Source: Mycolicibacterium litorale
Lineage (GTDB): Bacteria; Actinomycetota; Actinomycetes; Mycobacteriales; Mycobacteriaceae
Reading direction: 5' to 3'
Length of the DNA stretch: 64,000 nucleotides
NCBI RefSeq assembly: GCF_014218295.1
Contig: NZ_AP023287.1
Location: 5,456,001 to 5,520,000, forward strand
Below the pieces are notes generated by a model, which saw only the letters and a list, made by a program, of their open reading frames with translations, made no database searches and had not been told where the DNA came from. The translations under genes and the position numbers were made by a program. Of this stretch, positions 42,278 to 51,299 are shown one piece after another. The number at the start of each line of letters is the position of its first letter. Positions within the stretch are counted from its first letter, which is position 1.

Positions 42278-43612
42278 ATGACACGGCGCACCGCGCTGTT
42301 GCCGGCACTGCGGCTGTCGACCGCCGTCTACCGTTTCCGCGAGAGCCTCTTCGCCCTGCCGGCGCTCGTGGTCGTCGCCGGCGTTGGCCTGGCCGAGACG
42401 GCCGCCTACCTCGACGGCCTGATGGGTGCCCGCAGTGTGCCGCTGACCATCGACATCAACAGCAACGCCGCCGTCTGGCTGCTCAGTACGGTCGCCGGCG
42501 CCACCATCACCACCGCCGGCGTGGTGTTCTCGCTCACCGTGGTCAGCCTCCAGCTGGCCAGCAGCCAGTTCTCCCCGCGGGTGATGCGCTCGTTCATCCG
42601 GGACAGGCTGAGCCAGTCGGTCATCGGCGTGCTGGTGGCGACGTTCGTCTTCTGCGTCCTGCTGCTGCGGCATGTCCCGGCCGATCCGGCGGCCCCGGCT
42701 CCCCGCATATCGATGACGGCGGCCGTCATCCTGGCGGTGTCCGCGGTGCTGTTGATCATGGCCTACCTCAACCGGCTGGCCCATGGCCTGCAGGTGGGCG
42801 AGGTGGTGCGCACCATCGCCTCGGAGGCCGACGCCGTCATCGCGGAGATCGCCCGGCAGGTGCGGGCCGAGACACCGGCCGACGTCGTCCCGGTCGCCGA
42901 CCCCCAGCACCGGCTGGTGGTGCCGGTGGAGCGTGACGGGTGGGTCACGCAGTCGTCGAGCGAGCGCATCTTCGCGATCGTGCCGCCGTCGACGGTGGTA
43001 CGGCTGGAGACCCGCACCGGCGCCTACATCCATCGCGGGGAGGCGCTCATGACGATCTGGCCGATACCCGCGGACGCCGAGAAGGTGCGCGCCGAACTGC
43101 TCTCGACGGTGGAGATCGCCGACGTCCGCACGATGCAACAGGACATCGACTTCGGAATCCGCCAGCTCGTCGACATCGCACTGCGGGCGCTCAGCGCGGC
43201 GGTCAACGACCCGACCACCGCGACCGAGGTGGTGCTGCGGCTGGGCAGTCTGATGCGCACCCTGCTCACCTCACCCGCCCCGCCCACGTCGGTGTCGGGT
43301 CCGGGCGGCCGGGTCCTGATGCGGCCGTGGGACCTGTCCCACGACGAGTACATCGCGCACGCGTTCGGGCAGATCCGGCAGACCGGCACCAAACAACCCC
43401 ATGTCGTGGCCGCGCTGATCCGCGTGCTGCGCATGCTCATCGCGCACGTGCAGGCCACCGACTGCCGCCGGCACCTCCCGGCGTTGCGCGATCAGCTGCG
43501 GCTGCTGATGGATTCGGTCAGCGCAGATCCCGACCTGCACCCCGACGACCTCGCGCGGCTACGCGCGATCTCCGAGTCGGCCACCGACCCGGCTGAACAC
43601 GACCGCGGCTAG
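42278..43612 (+). CDS. DUF2254 family membrane protein
   Basis: A 444-residue predicted inner-membrane protein. Hydrophobic segments lie at about residues 28-45, 65-90, 120-135 and 145-165, then a large cytoplasmic domain with the conserved blocks QQDIDFGIRQLVDIALRALS and AVNDPTTA that define DUF2254. Function is not known. The last four bases overlap the convergent GAF-ANTAR gene. Confidence 0.9.
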   Translation: MTRRTALLPALRLSTAVYRFRESLFALPALVVVAGVGLAETAAYLDGLMGARSVPLTIDINSNAAVWLLSTVAGATITTAGVVFSLTVVSLQLASSQFSPRVMRSFIRDRLSQSVIGVLVATFVFCVLLLRHVPADPAAPAPRISMTAAVILAVSAVLLIMAYLNRLAHGLQVGEVVRTIASEADAVIAEIARQVRAETPADVVPVADPQHRLVVPVERDGWVTQSSSERIFAIVPPSTVVRLETRTGAYIHRGEALMTIWPIPADAEKVRAELLSTVEIADVRTMQQDIDFGIRQLVDIALRALSAAVNDPTTATEVVLRLGSLMRTLLTSPAPPTSVSGPGGRVLMRPWDLSHDEYIAHAFGQIRQTGTKQPHVVAALIRVLRMLIAHVQATDCRRHLPALRDQLRLLMDSVSADPDLHPDDLARLRAISESATDPAEHDRG

Positions 43613-44352
43613 ATCCCGCGGTCGAGCGAGCCGAGGAAGTTGAGCGCCACGGTGTGCACCTTGGTGTTGGTGTTCTGCGATTCCTTGACCAGGCGCTGGA
43701 ACGCCTCCTCCTCGGAGCACCCGTGCACTGCGCGCAGCGCACCCTTGGCCTGGTCGATGGTGGACCGTGAGGTGAGGGCCTCGCCGAGCTGGCCGATGGT
43801 CTCCCGCGAGCGCTGCCAGTGCCGGGCGTCGGTGATGAGCAGTCCGGCGGTCAGCACGTACAACCGCATGAGGGCCTCGTCGAACGGGTCGAACGCCGTC
43901 GCGGTCCTGCTGTAGATGTTGAGCGATCCGACCAGCTCGGGCTCGTTGCCGACCCGGTCGGCCAGCAGCGGCACCGACAGGGTCGCGGTGATTCCGCAGG
44001 CGCGGGCGGCGTTGACGAACTCGGGCCACCGCTGCTCGTCGACGGACATCACGGCGCGCACCGGCCGACCGACGTCGGCCGCTTCCAGGCACGGCCCCCG
44101 TCCCGAGGAGTACTGCTCCCGGTCCAGCTGCAGCACCCGGTCGTCGGTGCATGCCGCGGTGCGGGGAGCCGGTTCGGCCAGCACGCTGATGCTCACGTAG
44201 TCGGCGTCCGGTATGGCTTCGACTCCCGACTCCGCGACGCGCTGCAGCAGGTCGTCGAGCGGATGGTCGCCGGCGAACAGGTTCTGCAACGACTCGATGG
44301 CCTCGCTCGCGCTCTCGAGTCGTTCCATTTCGTCGGGACGTTCATCCGTCAT
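43609..44352 (-). CDS. GAF-ANTAR domain RNA-binding antiterminator
   Basis: A 247-residue regulator with a GAF sensor at about residues 25-165 (YVSISVLAEP, GPCLEAADVGRPVRAVM) and a C-terminal ANTAR domain at about 180-240 (SRSTIDQAKGALRAVHGCSE, EEAFQRLVKES). ANTAR domains bind dual-hexaloop RNA to prevent termination. Mycobacteria carry many orphan GAF-ANTAR proteins; the input and RNA targets cannot be read here. Confidence 0.93.
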   Translation of the reverse strand: MTDERPDEMERLESASEAIESLQNLFAGDHPLDDLLQRVAESGVEAIPDADYVSISVLAEPAPRTAACTDDRVLQLDREQYSSGRGPCLEAADVGRPVRAVMSVDEQRWPEFVNAARACGITATLSVPLLADRVGNEPELVGSLNIYSRTATAFDPFDEALMRLYVLTAGLLITDARHWQRSRETIGQLGEALTSRSTIDQAKGALRAVHGCSEEEAFQRLVKESQNTNTKVHTVALNFLGSLDRGI

Positions 44353-44484
44353 GGCTGGTAGTGGTTCCTCTCCGCCGGGTCGGCGATGTCAGACGACAAA
44401 AGGCTAGTGATCGGCTGACGGGGGCGAAAGTTTCTGTGGAGACCGTCACGGTTCCGTATGAAGTGACCAGCGACGGCGCGTCGG

Positions 44485-46143
44485 TCACTCCTCGACAACG
44501 CGACCGCCGTGCACCCGCCACGAGCGGTCCACACGGACGTTTCGCACCATCCGTCGGTCGTGGGTGACCAGCAGCAGCGCCCCCTCGTACCTGTCGAGTG
44601 CCTGTTCGAGCTGTTCGATGGCGGGCAGGTCGAGGTGGTTCGTCGGCTCGTCGAGAACCAGCACGTTGGTGCCCCGCGCCTGCAGCAACGCCATCCCGGC
44701 GCGGGTGCGCTCACCCGGTGAGAGGTCGTCGACGGCGCGTTCCACATGGTCGGCGCGCAGCCCGAACTTCGCCAGCAGGGTGCGCACGTCGGCGGTCGGC
44801 CAGGTCGGCACGCGTTCTTCAAAGCGATCCAGGAGCCGCCCTGGACCGGTGAATTCGCTTCGCGCCTGGTCGATCTCGCCGATGGCGACGTTGGCCCCCA
44901 GGCTGGCGCGGCCCTCGTCGGGTGGCCGGCGGCCCAGCAGCAGCCGCAACAGCGTGGACTTACCCGCCCCGTTGGAGCCGGTGATCCCGATCCGCTCGCC
45001 GGCATTCACCTGGAGCGACACCGGACCCAGGACGAAATCGCCTTGCCGCACAACGGCGTTGTCGAGTGTGGCGACGACGGCACTCGACCGCGGCGCCGCC
45101 CCGATCGTGAACTGCAGGGTCCACTCCTTGCGCGGTTCCTCGACCTCCTCCAGACGTGCGATCCGGCTCTCCATCTGGCGCACCTTCTGCGCCTGTTTCT
45201 CGCTGGACTCGGTGGCCGCCCGACGCCTGATCTTGTCGTTGTCGGGAGCCTTGCGTATCGCGTTGCGCACCCCGTGGCTCGACCATTCCCGCTGCACCCG
45301 GGCCCGAGCCACCAGGTCGGCCTTCTTCTCGGCGAACTCCTCGTACTGTTCGCGCCGGTGCCTGCGAGCGACCTCGCGCTCCTCCAGATAGCTGTCGTAG
45401 CCGCCGCCGAAGACGGTGGTGGTGTTCTGCGCCAGGTCCAGCTCGAGGACGTGGGTCACGCTGCGCGCGAGGAATTCCCGGTCGTGGCTCACCAGCACCA
45501 CTCCGCCCCGCAGATCGCGGACGAACCGCTCCAGCCGGGTCAGCCCGTCGAGATCGAGGTCGTTGGTCGGTTCGTCGAGCAGGACGATGTCGAAGCGCGA
45601 CAACAGAAGTGCGGCCAGGCCCACCCGGGCCGCCTGCCCACCCGACAAAGCGGTCATCGGCGTCGAGTACGGCGGTACGGCGTCCGGGTCGAACCCCAGG
45701 TCGGCGAGCACCGCCGGAAGCCGCTCGTCGAGATCCGCCGCGCCGGTGGCCAGCCAGTGATCGAGGGCGGCAGCATAGATGTCAGACGGATCATCTTGGG
45801 TCACACCGGGATTCGCCAGCGCCTCGGCGGCTTCCTCCATCGAGCGGGTCGCCGCCGCGCATCCGGTGCGGCGCGCGATGTAGTCGGCGACCGTCTCCCC
45901 CGGTATCCGCTCGTGCTCCTGCGGCAGCCACCCGACGAAGGCGTCGGCCGGTGCCACGCTGACCGAACCCTCGAGCGGTTCGAGATCACCGGCCAGGATC
46001 CGCAGCAGCGTGCTCTTACCGGCGCCGTTGGCGCCGACGACGCCCACCACGTCACCGGGTGCCACGGTGAGGTCGAGCGCTTCGAACAGGGTGCGATGGG
46101 CGAATCCGCCCGCCACGTTCTTCGCGACGAGCGTTGCGGTCAT
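44485..46143 (-). CDS. ABC-F subfamily ATPase
   Basis: A 552-residue soluble protein with two ABC domains and no membrane segments. Walker A motifs are GANGAGKST (about residues 37-45) and GSNGAGKST (about 393-401). Signatures are LSGGQAARVG and LSPGERTRAG. Walker B motifs end LLDEPTNDLD and LDEPTNHLD. A charged inter-domain linker of about 80 residues separates the domains. Such proteins act on ribosomes, as translation factors or as antibiotic-resistance target protectors. The sequence does not allow me to say which. Confidence 0.95.
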   Translation of the reverse strand: MTATLVAKNVAGGFAHRTLFEALDLTVAPGDVVGVVGANGAGKSTLLRILAGDLEPLEGSVSVAPADAFVGWLPQEHERIPGETVADYIARRTGCAAATRSMEEAAEALANPGVTQDDPSDIYAAALDHWLATGAADLDERLPAVLADLGFDPDAVPPYSTPMTALSGGQAARVGLAALLLSRFDIVLLDEPTNDLDLDGLTRLERFVRDLRGGVVLVSHDREFLARSVTHVLELDLAQNTTTVFGGGYDSYLEEREVARRHRREQYEEFAEKKADLVARARVQREWSSHGVRNAIRKAPDNDKIRRRAATESSEKQAQKVRQMESRIARLEEVEEPRKEWTLQFTIGAAPRSSAVVATLDNAVVRQGDFVLGPVSLQVNAGERIGITGSNGAGKSTLLRLLLGRRPPDEGRASLGANVAIGEIDQARSEFTGPGRLLDRFEERVPTWPTADVRTLLAKFGLRADHVERAVDDLSPGERTRAGMALLQARGTNVLVLDEPTNHLDLPAIEQLEQALDRYEGALLLVTHDRRMVRNVRVDRSWRVHGGRVVEE

Positions 46144-46158
46144 GGAGTCATCGTCCCA

Positions 46159-47379
46159 CTACCGGTCGGCGCGCACGGACGCGCAGAGGGCGTCGTCCCC
46201 GGTCGGCTCCGCCACGTCGCCGGAGAGTCCGTGCAGCGGCCCCGCCATCCGCGCCACCAGGGGGCTGAGGGCGCCGATCCCCGCGAGCAGCGCGGCGACG
46301 AGGACGGCGCCGAGGAACCCGTGGGCTTCGGTGGCGATGCCGGCGACCGCGGTGCCGATCGCTCCGCCCACGAACATCGCGCTGTTGAGCCATCCGAACG
46401 CCTCGGTGGCGGCGTGGTCGTCGACCGCCTGGGACACCATGATGAAGAGCGCGGACATCGCCGGCGCGAAGCCGAGTCCGGACAGGAACAGGCTGACGAA
46501 CTGCAGCACCAGGTTGTCGAAGACGCCGAACAGAACGATCCCGACCGCCACGAGCGTCATCGCGGCGACCACGCCGGTGAGGCCGATTCGTCGGTGTCCG
46601 AACCCCAGGCCGCCGATCAGTGAGCCGAAGCTCGCCAGTGCGAGCGCGCCACCCGCGGCCACACCGTCGCGGCCCAGCGCGGCGATGACGCCGACCTCCA
46701 GGGCCATGAACGACGCCACCAGGCCGAGGCAGCCGACCATGGCCAACACGACCGCGCGGTTCACCAGGACGCTGCCGAACGCCACCTTCTTCTGCGCGAC
46801 CGGCGGGCGGAGGTTCCCGGCCCCGAGCAGGAACCAGGCGGTGCCGACGAGGGTGACACCGGCCGCGGCCATCAGGGGCAGGACCGTGGACACCGCCGAG
46901 GCGAGGAGGGTCGCCGCGACCGGGCCGATCACCCAGATCAATTCCTGCGCCGTGGTGTCGAGGGCGAACAGGGCCCGGACCGACTGCGGCGGCACCATCT
47001 GCGGGTACAGGGCGCGCACGACCGGCATCAGGGGCGGCACGGACGCCCCGACCAGCAGGCCCAGCGCCATGAGCAGTGTCGGCGAGGGCCCCGCGCAGGC
47101 GAGCACCACCATGCTGACGCCGTTGACCAGCGCCGAGACCACCAGCGTCGGCACCATGCCCACGCGTCCGGCGAGCCGTGCGGTGACCGGCATCGCGACC
47201 GCCTGGCCGACACTGAGCCAGGCCACCACCGCGCCCGCCACCGCGTAGGAGTCGGTCAGCCGGTGGACGTGCAGCAGGATCGCCAGCGAGAACATGCCGA
47301 GCGGAAGGCGGGTGAACAGCTGCGAGGCGGTGATGTTGAGTACCCGAGGCATCCGCACCAGCTCGCGATACGCCCGCAT
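46159..47379 (-). CDS. MFS transporter, probably an exporter
   Basis: A 406-residue major facilitator with about 12 predicted helices. The motif near residues 65-80 (VTARLAGRVGMVP) corresponds to MFS motif A, and helix-rich Gly/Ala segments follow throughout. The ATG at 47379 is preceded by GGGGAGG. It is divergent from a TetR gene with a perfect palindrome between, a layout typical of drug or metabolite efflux. Confidence 0.9.
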   Translation of the reverse strand: MRAYRELVRMPRVLNITASQLFTRLPLGMFSLAILLHVHRLTDSYAVAGAVVAWLSVGQAVAMPVTARLAGRVGMVPTLVVSALVNGVSMVVLACAGPSPTLLMALGLLVGASVPPLMPVVRALYPQMVPPQSVRALFALDTTAQELIWVIGPVAATLLASAVSTVLPLMAAAGVTLVGTAWFLLGAGNLRPPVAQKKVAFGSVLVNRAVVLAMVGCLGLVASFMALEVGVIAALGRDGVAAGGALALASFGSLIGGLGFGHRRIGLTGVVAAMTLVAVGIVLFGVFDNLVLQFVSLFLSGLGFAPAMSALFIMVSQAVDDHAATEAFGWLNSAMFVGGAIGTAVAGIATEAHGFLGAVLVAALLAGIGALSPLVARMAGPLHGLSGDVAEPTGDDALCASVRADR

Positions 47380-47433
47380 CGGCCACCTCCCCTGACTCCG
47401 TGACCGGACCGTCCCGACACGACCGCTCGACTA

Positions 47434-47449
47434 TACCGTCCAGACGGTA
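47434..47449. promoter_or_regulatory. TetR operator between MFS and tetR genes
   Basis: The 16-bp perfect palindrome TACCGTCCAGACGGTA (7-bp arms, 2-bp centre) lies in the 114-bp divergent gap, 45 bp from the tetR ATG and 54 bp from the transporter ATG. It is well placed to repress both genes. Confidence 0.75.
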
Positions 47450-47493
47450 CAGTCCGGATGTCGCCCGGCGCGGTCCCGTCGTACCCTGAGCGG

Positions 47494-48048
47494 ATGACGT
47501 CTTCGCGGGATCGGATCCTCGATGCCTTCGAAGAGGTACTCGCCGTCGAGGGTGAGCGCTACGCGACGGTGGAGGCGGTCGCCGCCAGGGCCGGTGTCTC
47601 CAAAGGCGGGCTGCTGTACCACTTCCCGGCCAAGGACCAACTCGCCGCGGCACTGTGCGACCGGCTGGTGGCACTGGCCGCCGAAGACGCCGAGAGCATG
47701 CGCACCGCACCGGAGGGGCCGGCGCGCTACTACGTGCGGTCGTCCCACTACGCCGGCACTCCCCTGGACCGGGCCCTGATGGCGGTCTCGCGGCTGCAGC
47801 AGGCCGGCGACGCCAGGGCCAGGGAGGTCATCGAGTCCGTCTCGGGACAGTGGCTGAGCATCCTGCGCGACGCTCTCGGCAGTCTCGACGCCGCGCGCGC
47901 GGTGAAGCTGATCGGCGACGGCCTGTACTACCACGCCCTGCACAGCGCGCTCGGCGGTCACCCCGCCACCACGGAGGCCGACGAGGGGCTGCTCGAGGTG
48001 GTGGACCGCATCACCGGCGCGACCGCTGTGGCGGAGCGGTCGCCGTGA
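47494..48048 (+). CDS. TetR-family transcriptional repressor
   Basis: A 184-residue regulator with the helix-turn-helix at about residues 22-45 (TVEAVAARAGVSKGGLLYHF), followed by a helical ligand domain. The YHFPAKDQL pattern is typical. The ATG at 47494 gives MTSSRDRIL; an in-frame start 36 bases earlier would overlap the operator region. Probably represses the divergent MFS gene. Confidence 0.93.
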   Translation: MTSSRDRILDAFEEVLAVEGERYATVEAVAARAGVSKGGLLYHFPAKDQLAAALCDRLVALAAEDAESMRTAPEGPARYYVRSSHYAGTPLDRALMAVSRLQQAGDARAREVIESVSGQWLSILRDALGSLDAARAVKLIGDGLYYHALHSALGGHPATTEADEGLLEVVDRITGATAVAERSP

Positions 48049-48065
48049 GCCACTAGGGTGCGACC

Positions 48066-48893
48066 ATGACCGCCGCGAACGCCGAACCGCAGTTGCAGGT
48101 CGGCAGCCTGCACCGTTACCCCGTGAAGTCGATGCTCGGTGAAACCGTCACCGCACTGGCCGTCGGCTCAGGAGGCGCCGAAGGTGACCGCCGGCTGGCG
48201 TTGATCGACCAGCAGACCGGCCGGGTGGCGAGTGCGAAGCAAGCGCGCCTCTGGCGGAACTTGTTGAAGTGCAGTGCCAGCACCGACGGCGACCGGGTCC
48301 GGGTTCGCCTGCCCGACGGCACCACCGTCGCCACCGACGACGACCGTTTCGACGAGGTGCTCTCCGAACTGGTCTCCCGGCCGGTGCGGCTGACCGATCA
48401 CCGCCCGCCCGGCGCGACGGTGGAGCGCGCCGATCCCGAGCAGATCCTGCAGCACGGGCTCGACGCCGAGGTCGACGCACCCCTGCTGGAACTGGCCGAG
48501 GGCACGCCGGGCGAGTCGTTCGTCGACCTCGCACCCCTGCACGTGATCACCACCGCGACGCTGGAGCGCATCGGCACCGAGGCGGCGCGCTACCGGCCCA
48601 ACATCGTCATCGCGACACCTCCGGGGTATCCCCCGTACACCGAGAACGAATGGACCAACCGGATCCTCACGGTCGGAACCGTCCAGCTCAGAGGCATGGG
48701 GCCGACACCCCGGTGCGTGATCCCGACGCTCGAACACGGGGACCTCGACCGGGACGCCCACGCGCTGCGCGGTCCGGCCGCCGAGAATCTCGTCGAATCA
48801 TTCGGCCTGGGACGGTTGCCCTGCGCCGGCGCTTATCTCGAGGTGGTCGCCGAGGGCACGACGCACGTCGGCGACCCGGTCTCGCTCGGCTGA
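48066..48893 (+). CDS. MOSC domain protein
   Basis: A 275-residue protein with an N-terminal MOSC_N beta-barrel (LHRYPVKSMLGETV) and a C-terminal MOSC domain. Its single candidate molybdenum-ligand Cys is in TPRCVIPTLEHGDLD at about residue 217. Relatives include mARC/YcbX-like molybdenum enzymes and sulfur-transfer proteins. It starts 17 bp after tetR on the same strand and may be cotranscribed. Confidence 0.9.
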   Translation: MTAANAEPQLQVGSLHRYPVKSMLGETVTALAVGSGGAEGDRRLALIDQQTGRVASAKQARLWRNLLKCSASTDGDRVRVRLPDGTTVATDDDRFDEVLSELVSRPVRLTDHRPPGATVERADPEQILQHGLDAEVDAPLLELAEGTPGESFVDLAPLHVITTATLERIGTEAARYRPNIVIATPPGYPPYTENEWTNRILTVGTVQLRGMGPTPRCVIPTLEHGDLDRDAHALRGPAAENLVESFGLGRLPCAGAYLEVVAEGTTHVGDPVSLG

Positions 48894-48911
48894 CCGGCCG
48901 TGGGGCCGGTC
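48892..48911. terminator. hairpin between convergent MOSC and GH6 genes
   Basis: GACCGGCC-GTGG-GGCCGGTC forms a perfect 8-bp GC stem with a 4-base loop at the meeting point of two convergent genes. There is no U-tract, as is usual for mycobacterial terminators, so it is scored as a probable bidirectional terminator. Confidence 0.5.
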
Positions 48912-48919
48912 CGGGGTCG

Positions 48920-49903
48920 CTACCAGCCGGCGTTCTGGGCCAGGTCGATGGCGTACTGGGCGACGAACGTGCCCGCGGACGGGTGTCCGTTGCAGGATCC
49001 GTCGGACTCACCGGGACGCTTGATCCACAGGTAGGCGTCGGCGCGGGGACCGGCGGTCGCCGTGGTCGGAGCGGCACCGAGGGCCCGGCCGGGCGGGTTG
49101 CACCACGAATCGCTGTCGAGCGGTCCGGCGCCGTTGCGTGAGGTGTCGATCACGTAGTTCGATCCATTGGTCATGTTGGCGATCGTCTCGCCGTAACCGA
49201 TCGACTCCTCGGTGGTGAAGAAGTTCGCGGTGTTGAGGCTGAACCCGCGCGCCTTGTCGACGCCGACCTGGTTCAACCGGCCGGCCATGACGTCGGCGGG
49301 CACCCAGCGCGGGTGGCCGGCGTCGACGTAGACCGCCGTGCCGGGGTTGCGGGTCAGGGTGTCGACGGCGTACCGGATCAGGTCCAGCCGCTCCTGCTGC
49401 TGGCCGGGTGAGAGGCAATCGATCATGGCCAGCGCATCGGGTTCGAGGATGACCGCGGCCGGGCCGCCGCCGATGGCGGACGCCACCCCGTCGATCCATC
49501 CCCGGTAGGCCCCGGCCGACCCGAAGCCGCCTGCCGCGAAGCTGCCGCAGTCACGGTTCGGGATGCCGTAGAGCGCGAGGATCGGGATGGTTCCGGCGGC
49601 CTGGGCGTCGGCGATGTACTTGGCGTCGACCGACGGCGTCGACAGCTGGTCCATCCAGTAGGCCGTCGGGGTGTTCACGACGGCGTTCAGCTGGGGGTTC
49701 GGCGGTTCGATGCCCCGGGCCGCCCGCATGCCCTTCGACTCCGGGTTGACGTAGAACGGCTTGCCGACCAGCGGGTTGGCGTCACTGACCAGGCGGACCG
49801 CCGAGGCAGTGGGACCGGTGTGCTCCGGGAGGGCCAGCGCACCGGCACCGGCGACGGCCGCAGCCGTCAGGACAGGGGCGATCCACCGTGCAGCTGAGGA
49901 CAT
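48920..49903 (-). CDS. secreted glycoside hydrolase family 6 protein (CelA1-like)
   Basis: A 327-residue exported beta-1,4-glucanase-type protein. A signal peptide lies at residues 1 to about 28 (WIAPVLTAAAVAGAGALA). The mature part shows GH6 blocks: the catalytic-acid region VILEPDALAMIDCL, DAGHPRWV, ANFFTTEESIGYG, and the C-terminal LWIKRPGESDGSC. No cellulose-binding module is present. It resembles M. tuberculosis CelA1 (Rv0062), which is reported to act on cellulose; mycobacterial biofilm cellulose is a possible target. The ATG at 49903 is chosen; a GTG overlaps just upstream. Confidence 0.92.
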   Translation of the reverse strand: MSSAARWIAPVLTAAAVAGAGALALPEHTGPTASAVRLVSDANPLVGKPFYVNPESKGMRAARGIEPPNPQLNAVVNTPTAYWMDQLSTPSVDAKYIADAQAAGTIPILALYGIPNRDCGSFAAGGFGSAGAYRGWIDGVASAIGGGPAAVILEPDALAMIDCLSPGQQQERLDLIRYAVDTLTRNPGTAVYVDAGHPRWVPADVMAGRLNQVGVDKARGFSLNTANFFTTEESIGYGETIANMTNGSNYVIDTSRNGAGPLDSDSWCNPPGRALGAAPTTATAGPRADAYLWIKRPGESDGSCNGHPSAGTFVAQYAIDLAQNAGW

Positions 49904-49978
49904 CACCCCACGGAACTTAGCGGCGCTTCCCAACGAGCGCCAAACCGCATCACATCCCCGGCGCCCGCGCGGACCCCG

Positions 49979-50983
49979 TCACGACGACGGCGCGGGTGCG
50001 GCGGCCGTCGACCCCCTGACGACGAGGTGCGAGCGGAAGGTGAGCGTGCGGTAGGGCGCGGTGGGTGCGGCGATCCGGTCGAGCAACGCCCGGGCGCCCG
50101 CTTCCGCCATCGTCGCGCTGGGCTGGTGGACCGTGGTCAGATCGAACGCCGGCCAGGCCGACATCGCGATGTCGTCGTACCCGACGATCCACACGTCGTC
50201 CGGTACGGCGACACCTCCGGCGCGGGCCGCGTCGAGGGCCCCGAACGCGATCAGGTCATTACTGCAGAACACCGCGTCAGGCGGATCGTCGGTTCGCAGC
50301 AGCCGCGTCGTCGCACTGAAACCGAAGTCGTGGGTGAACGGCCCCTCCATCACCAGGTCCGAGGGCAGCGTCGCGCCGGCGTCGGCCAGTCGCTGCGAGA
50401 AGCCGAGGAACCGATCGCGGGCGGTACTCGCCGTCGATGGGCCACCGATGAAAGCGATTCTGCGGCGGCCGTTTTCGAGGAGGTATTCGGCGACTGTGCG
50501 CCCGCCCGCCACGTTGTCGCTCGACACCTGGTCGCACCCGAGGCCCTCGACGGTGCGGTTGATGAGGACGACGGGGCTGTGTCTGCGCAAGGCTGCCCGC
50601 AGGGGCGCGGAGGCCTCGGTGACGGTGGTGAAGATGACCCCGTCGACCGAGCCGGCGTTGATCGCCTCGAGCGCCGCGTCGTTACCCGGACCGTCCGAGT
50701 TCCAGAGCGTGACCTTCTGGCCCGCGGCATCGAGGTAGGACGTCAGCGCGTCGAGGATCTCCGGGTAGAACGGATTGCGCAGATCGGCGACGACGACACC
50801 GATGATGTTCACCCGCCCCGTCTTCATCGCCCTGGCGCCCATGTTGGGCACGTAGCCGACGGCCTTCGCCGCGTCGAGGATCTTCTTGCGGGTCTGGGCG
50901 CTGACGCTGCCCCCGCTGAGCGCCCGCGACACCGTGGCCTGGGAGACCCCGGCCAACCGGGCCACGTCGTAGCTCGTCGCCAT
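49979..50983 (-). CDS. LacI-family transcriptional repressor
   Basis: A 334-residue repressor with an N-terminal helix-turn-helix (SYDVARLAGVSQATVSRALS), the hinge ARAMKTGRVNIIGVVVADLR, and a periplasmic-binding-like ligand domain. It is divergent from the dehydrogenase-SDR-transporter operon, its likely target. The ATG at 50983 aligns with the family start; an upstream in-frame extension is possible but unlikely. Confidence 0.93.
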   Translation of the reverse strand: MATSYDVARLAGVSQATVSRALSGGSVSAQTRKKILDAAKAVGYVPNMGARAMKTGRVNIIGVVVADLRNPFYPEILDALTSYLDAAGQKVTLWNSDGPGNDAALEAINAGSVDGVIFTTVTEASAPLRAALRRHSPVVLINRTVEGLGCDQVSSDNVAGGRTVAEYLLENGRRRIAFIGGPSTASTARDRFLGFSQRLADAGATLPSDLVMEGPFTHDFGFSATTRLLRTDDPPDAVFCSNDLIAFGALDAARAGGVAVPDDVWIVGYDDIAMSAWPAFDLTTVHQPSATMAEAGARALLDRIAAPTAPYRTLTFRSHLVVRGSTAAAPAPSS

Positions 50984-51299
50984 TCGTATCCCATCGTCCG
51001 GGGCGCTCCGAGGGCCGCTCACCTCTCGGGTCTCATCTGGGCTGCACGTCGGATCGTTTCACGGTGCGCCGGTCGACTGCATTCGGATGCACGACCCGAC
51101 TCGCTGGCTTGAATACGCAACCATCATATTTTTCCGTATATATCGAGGTCACACGCCTTTGATTCCATGCGCCAGCCGAACTCTTGCATCTGGGAATGCA
51201 TACGAATACACTCGGGACCTGTACGTGATGGCGAGCACAACGTTCGCCTCGCGTGACCGGGACAGCACTCACGGTCGACCCCTCGACGGAAGGACGCAC
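50984..51299. promoter_or_regulatory. divergent control region of the LacI-linked operon
   Basis: A 316-bp gap, more AT-rich than its surroundings near 51117-51150 (TATTTTTCCGTATATATCG), which suits a promoter. Two related inverted repeats are visible: TGCAT-TCGG-ATGCA at 51078-51091 and TGCAT-CTGGGA-ATGCA at 51185-51200, about 108 bp apart. They could be operators for the LacI protein. A GGAAGG-like ribosome-binding site precedes the ATG at 51300. Confidence 0.4.

Noticed and set aside
44746..46623. 625-codon + strand frame opposite the ABC-F gene
   Set aside because: Antisense to an intact ABC-F ATPase with all motifs; no family features.
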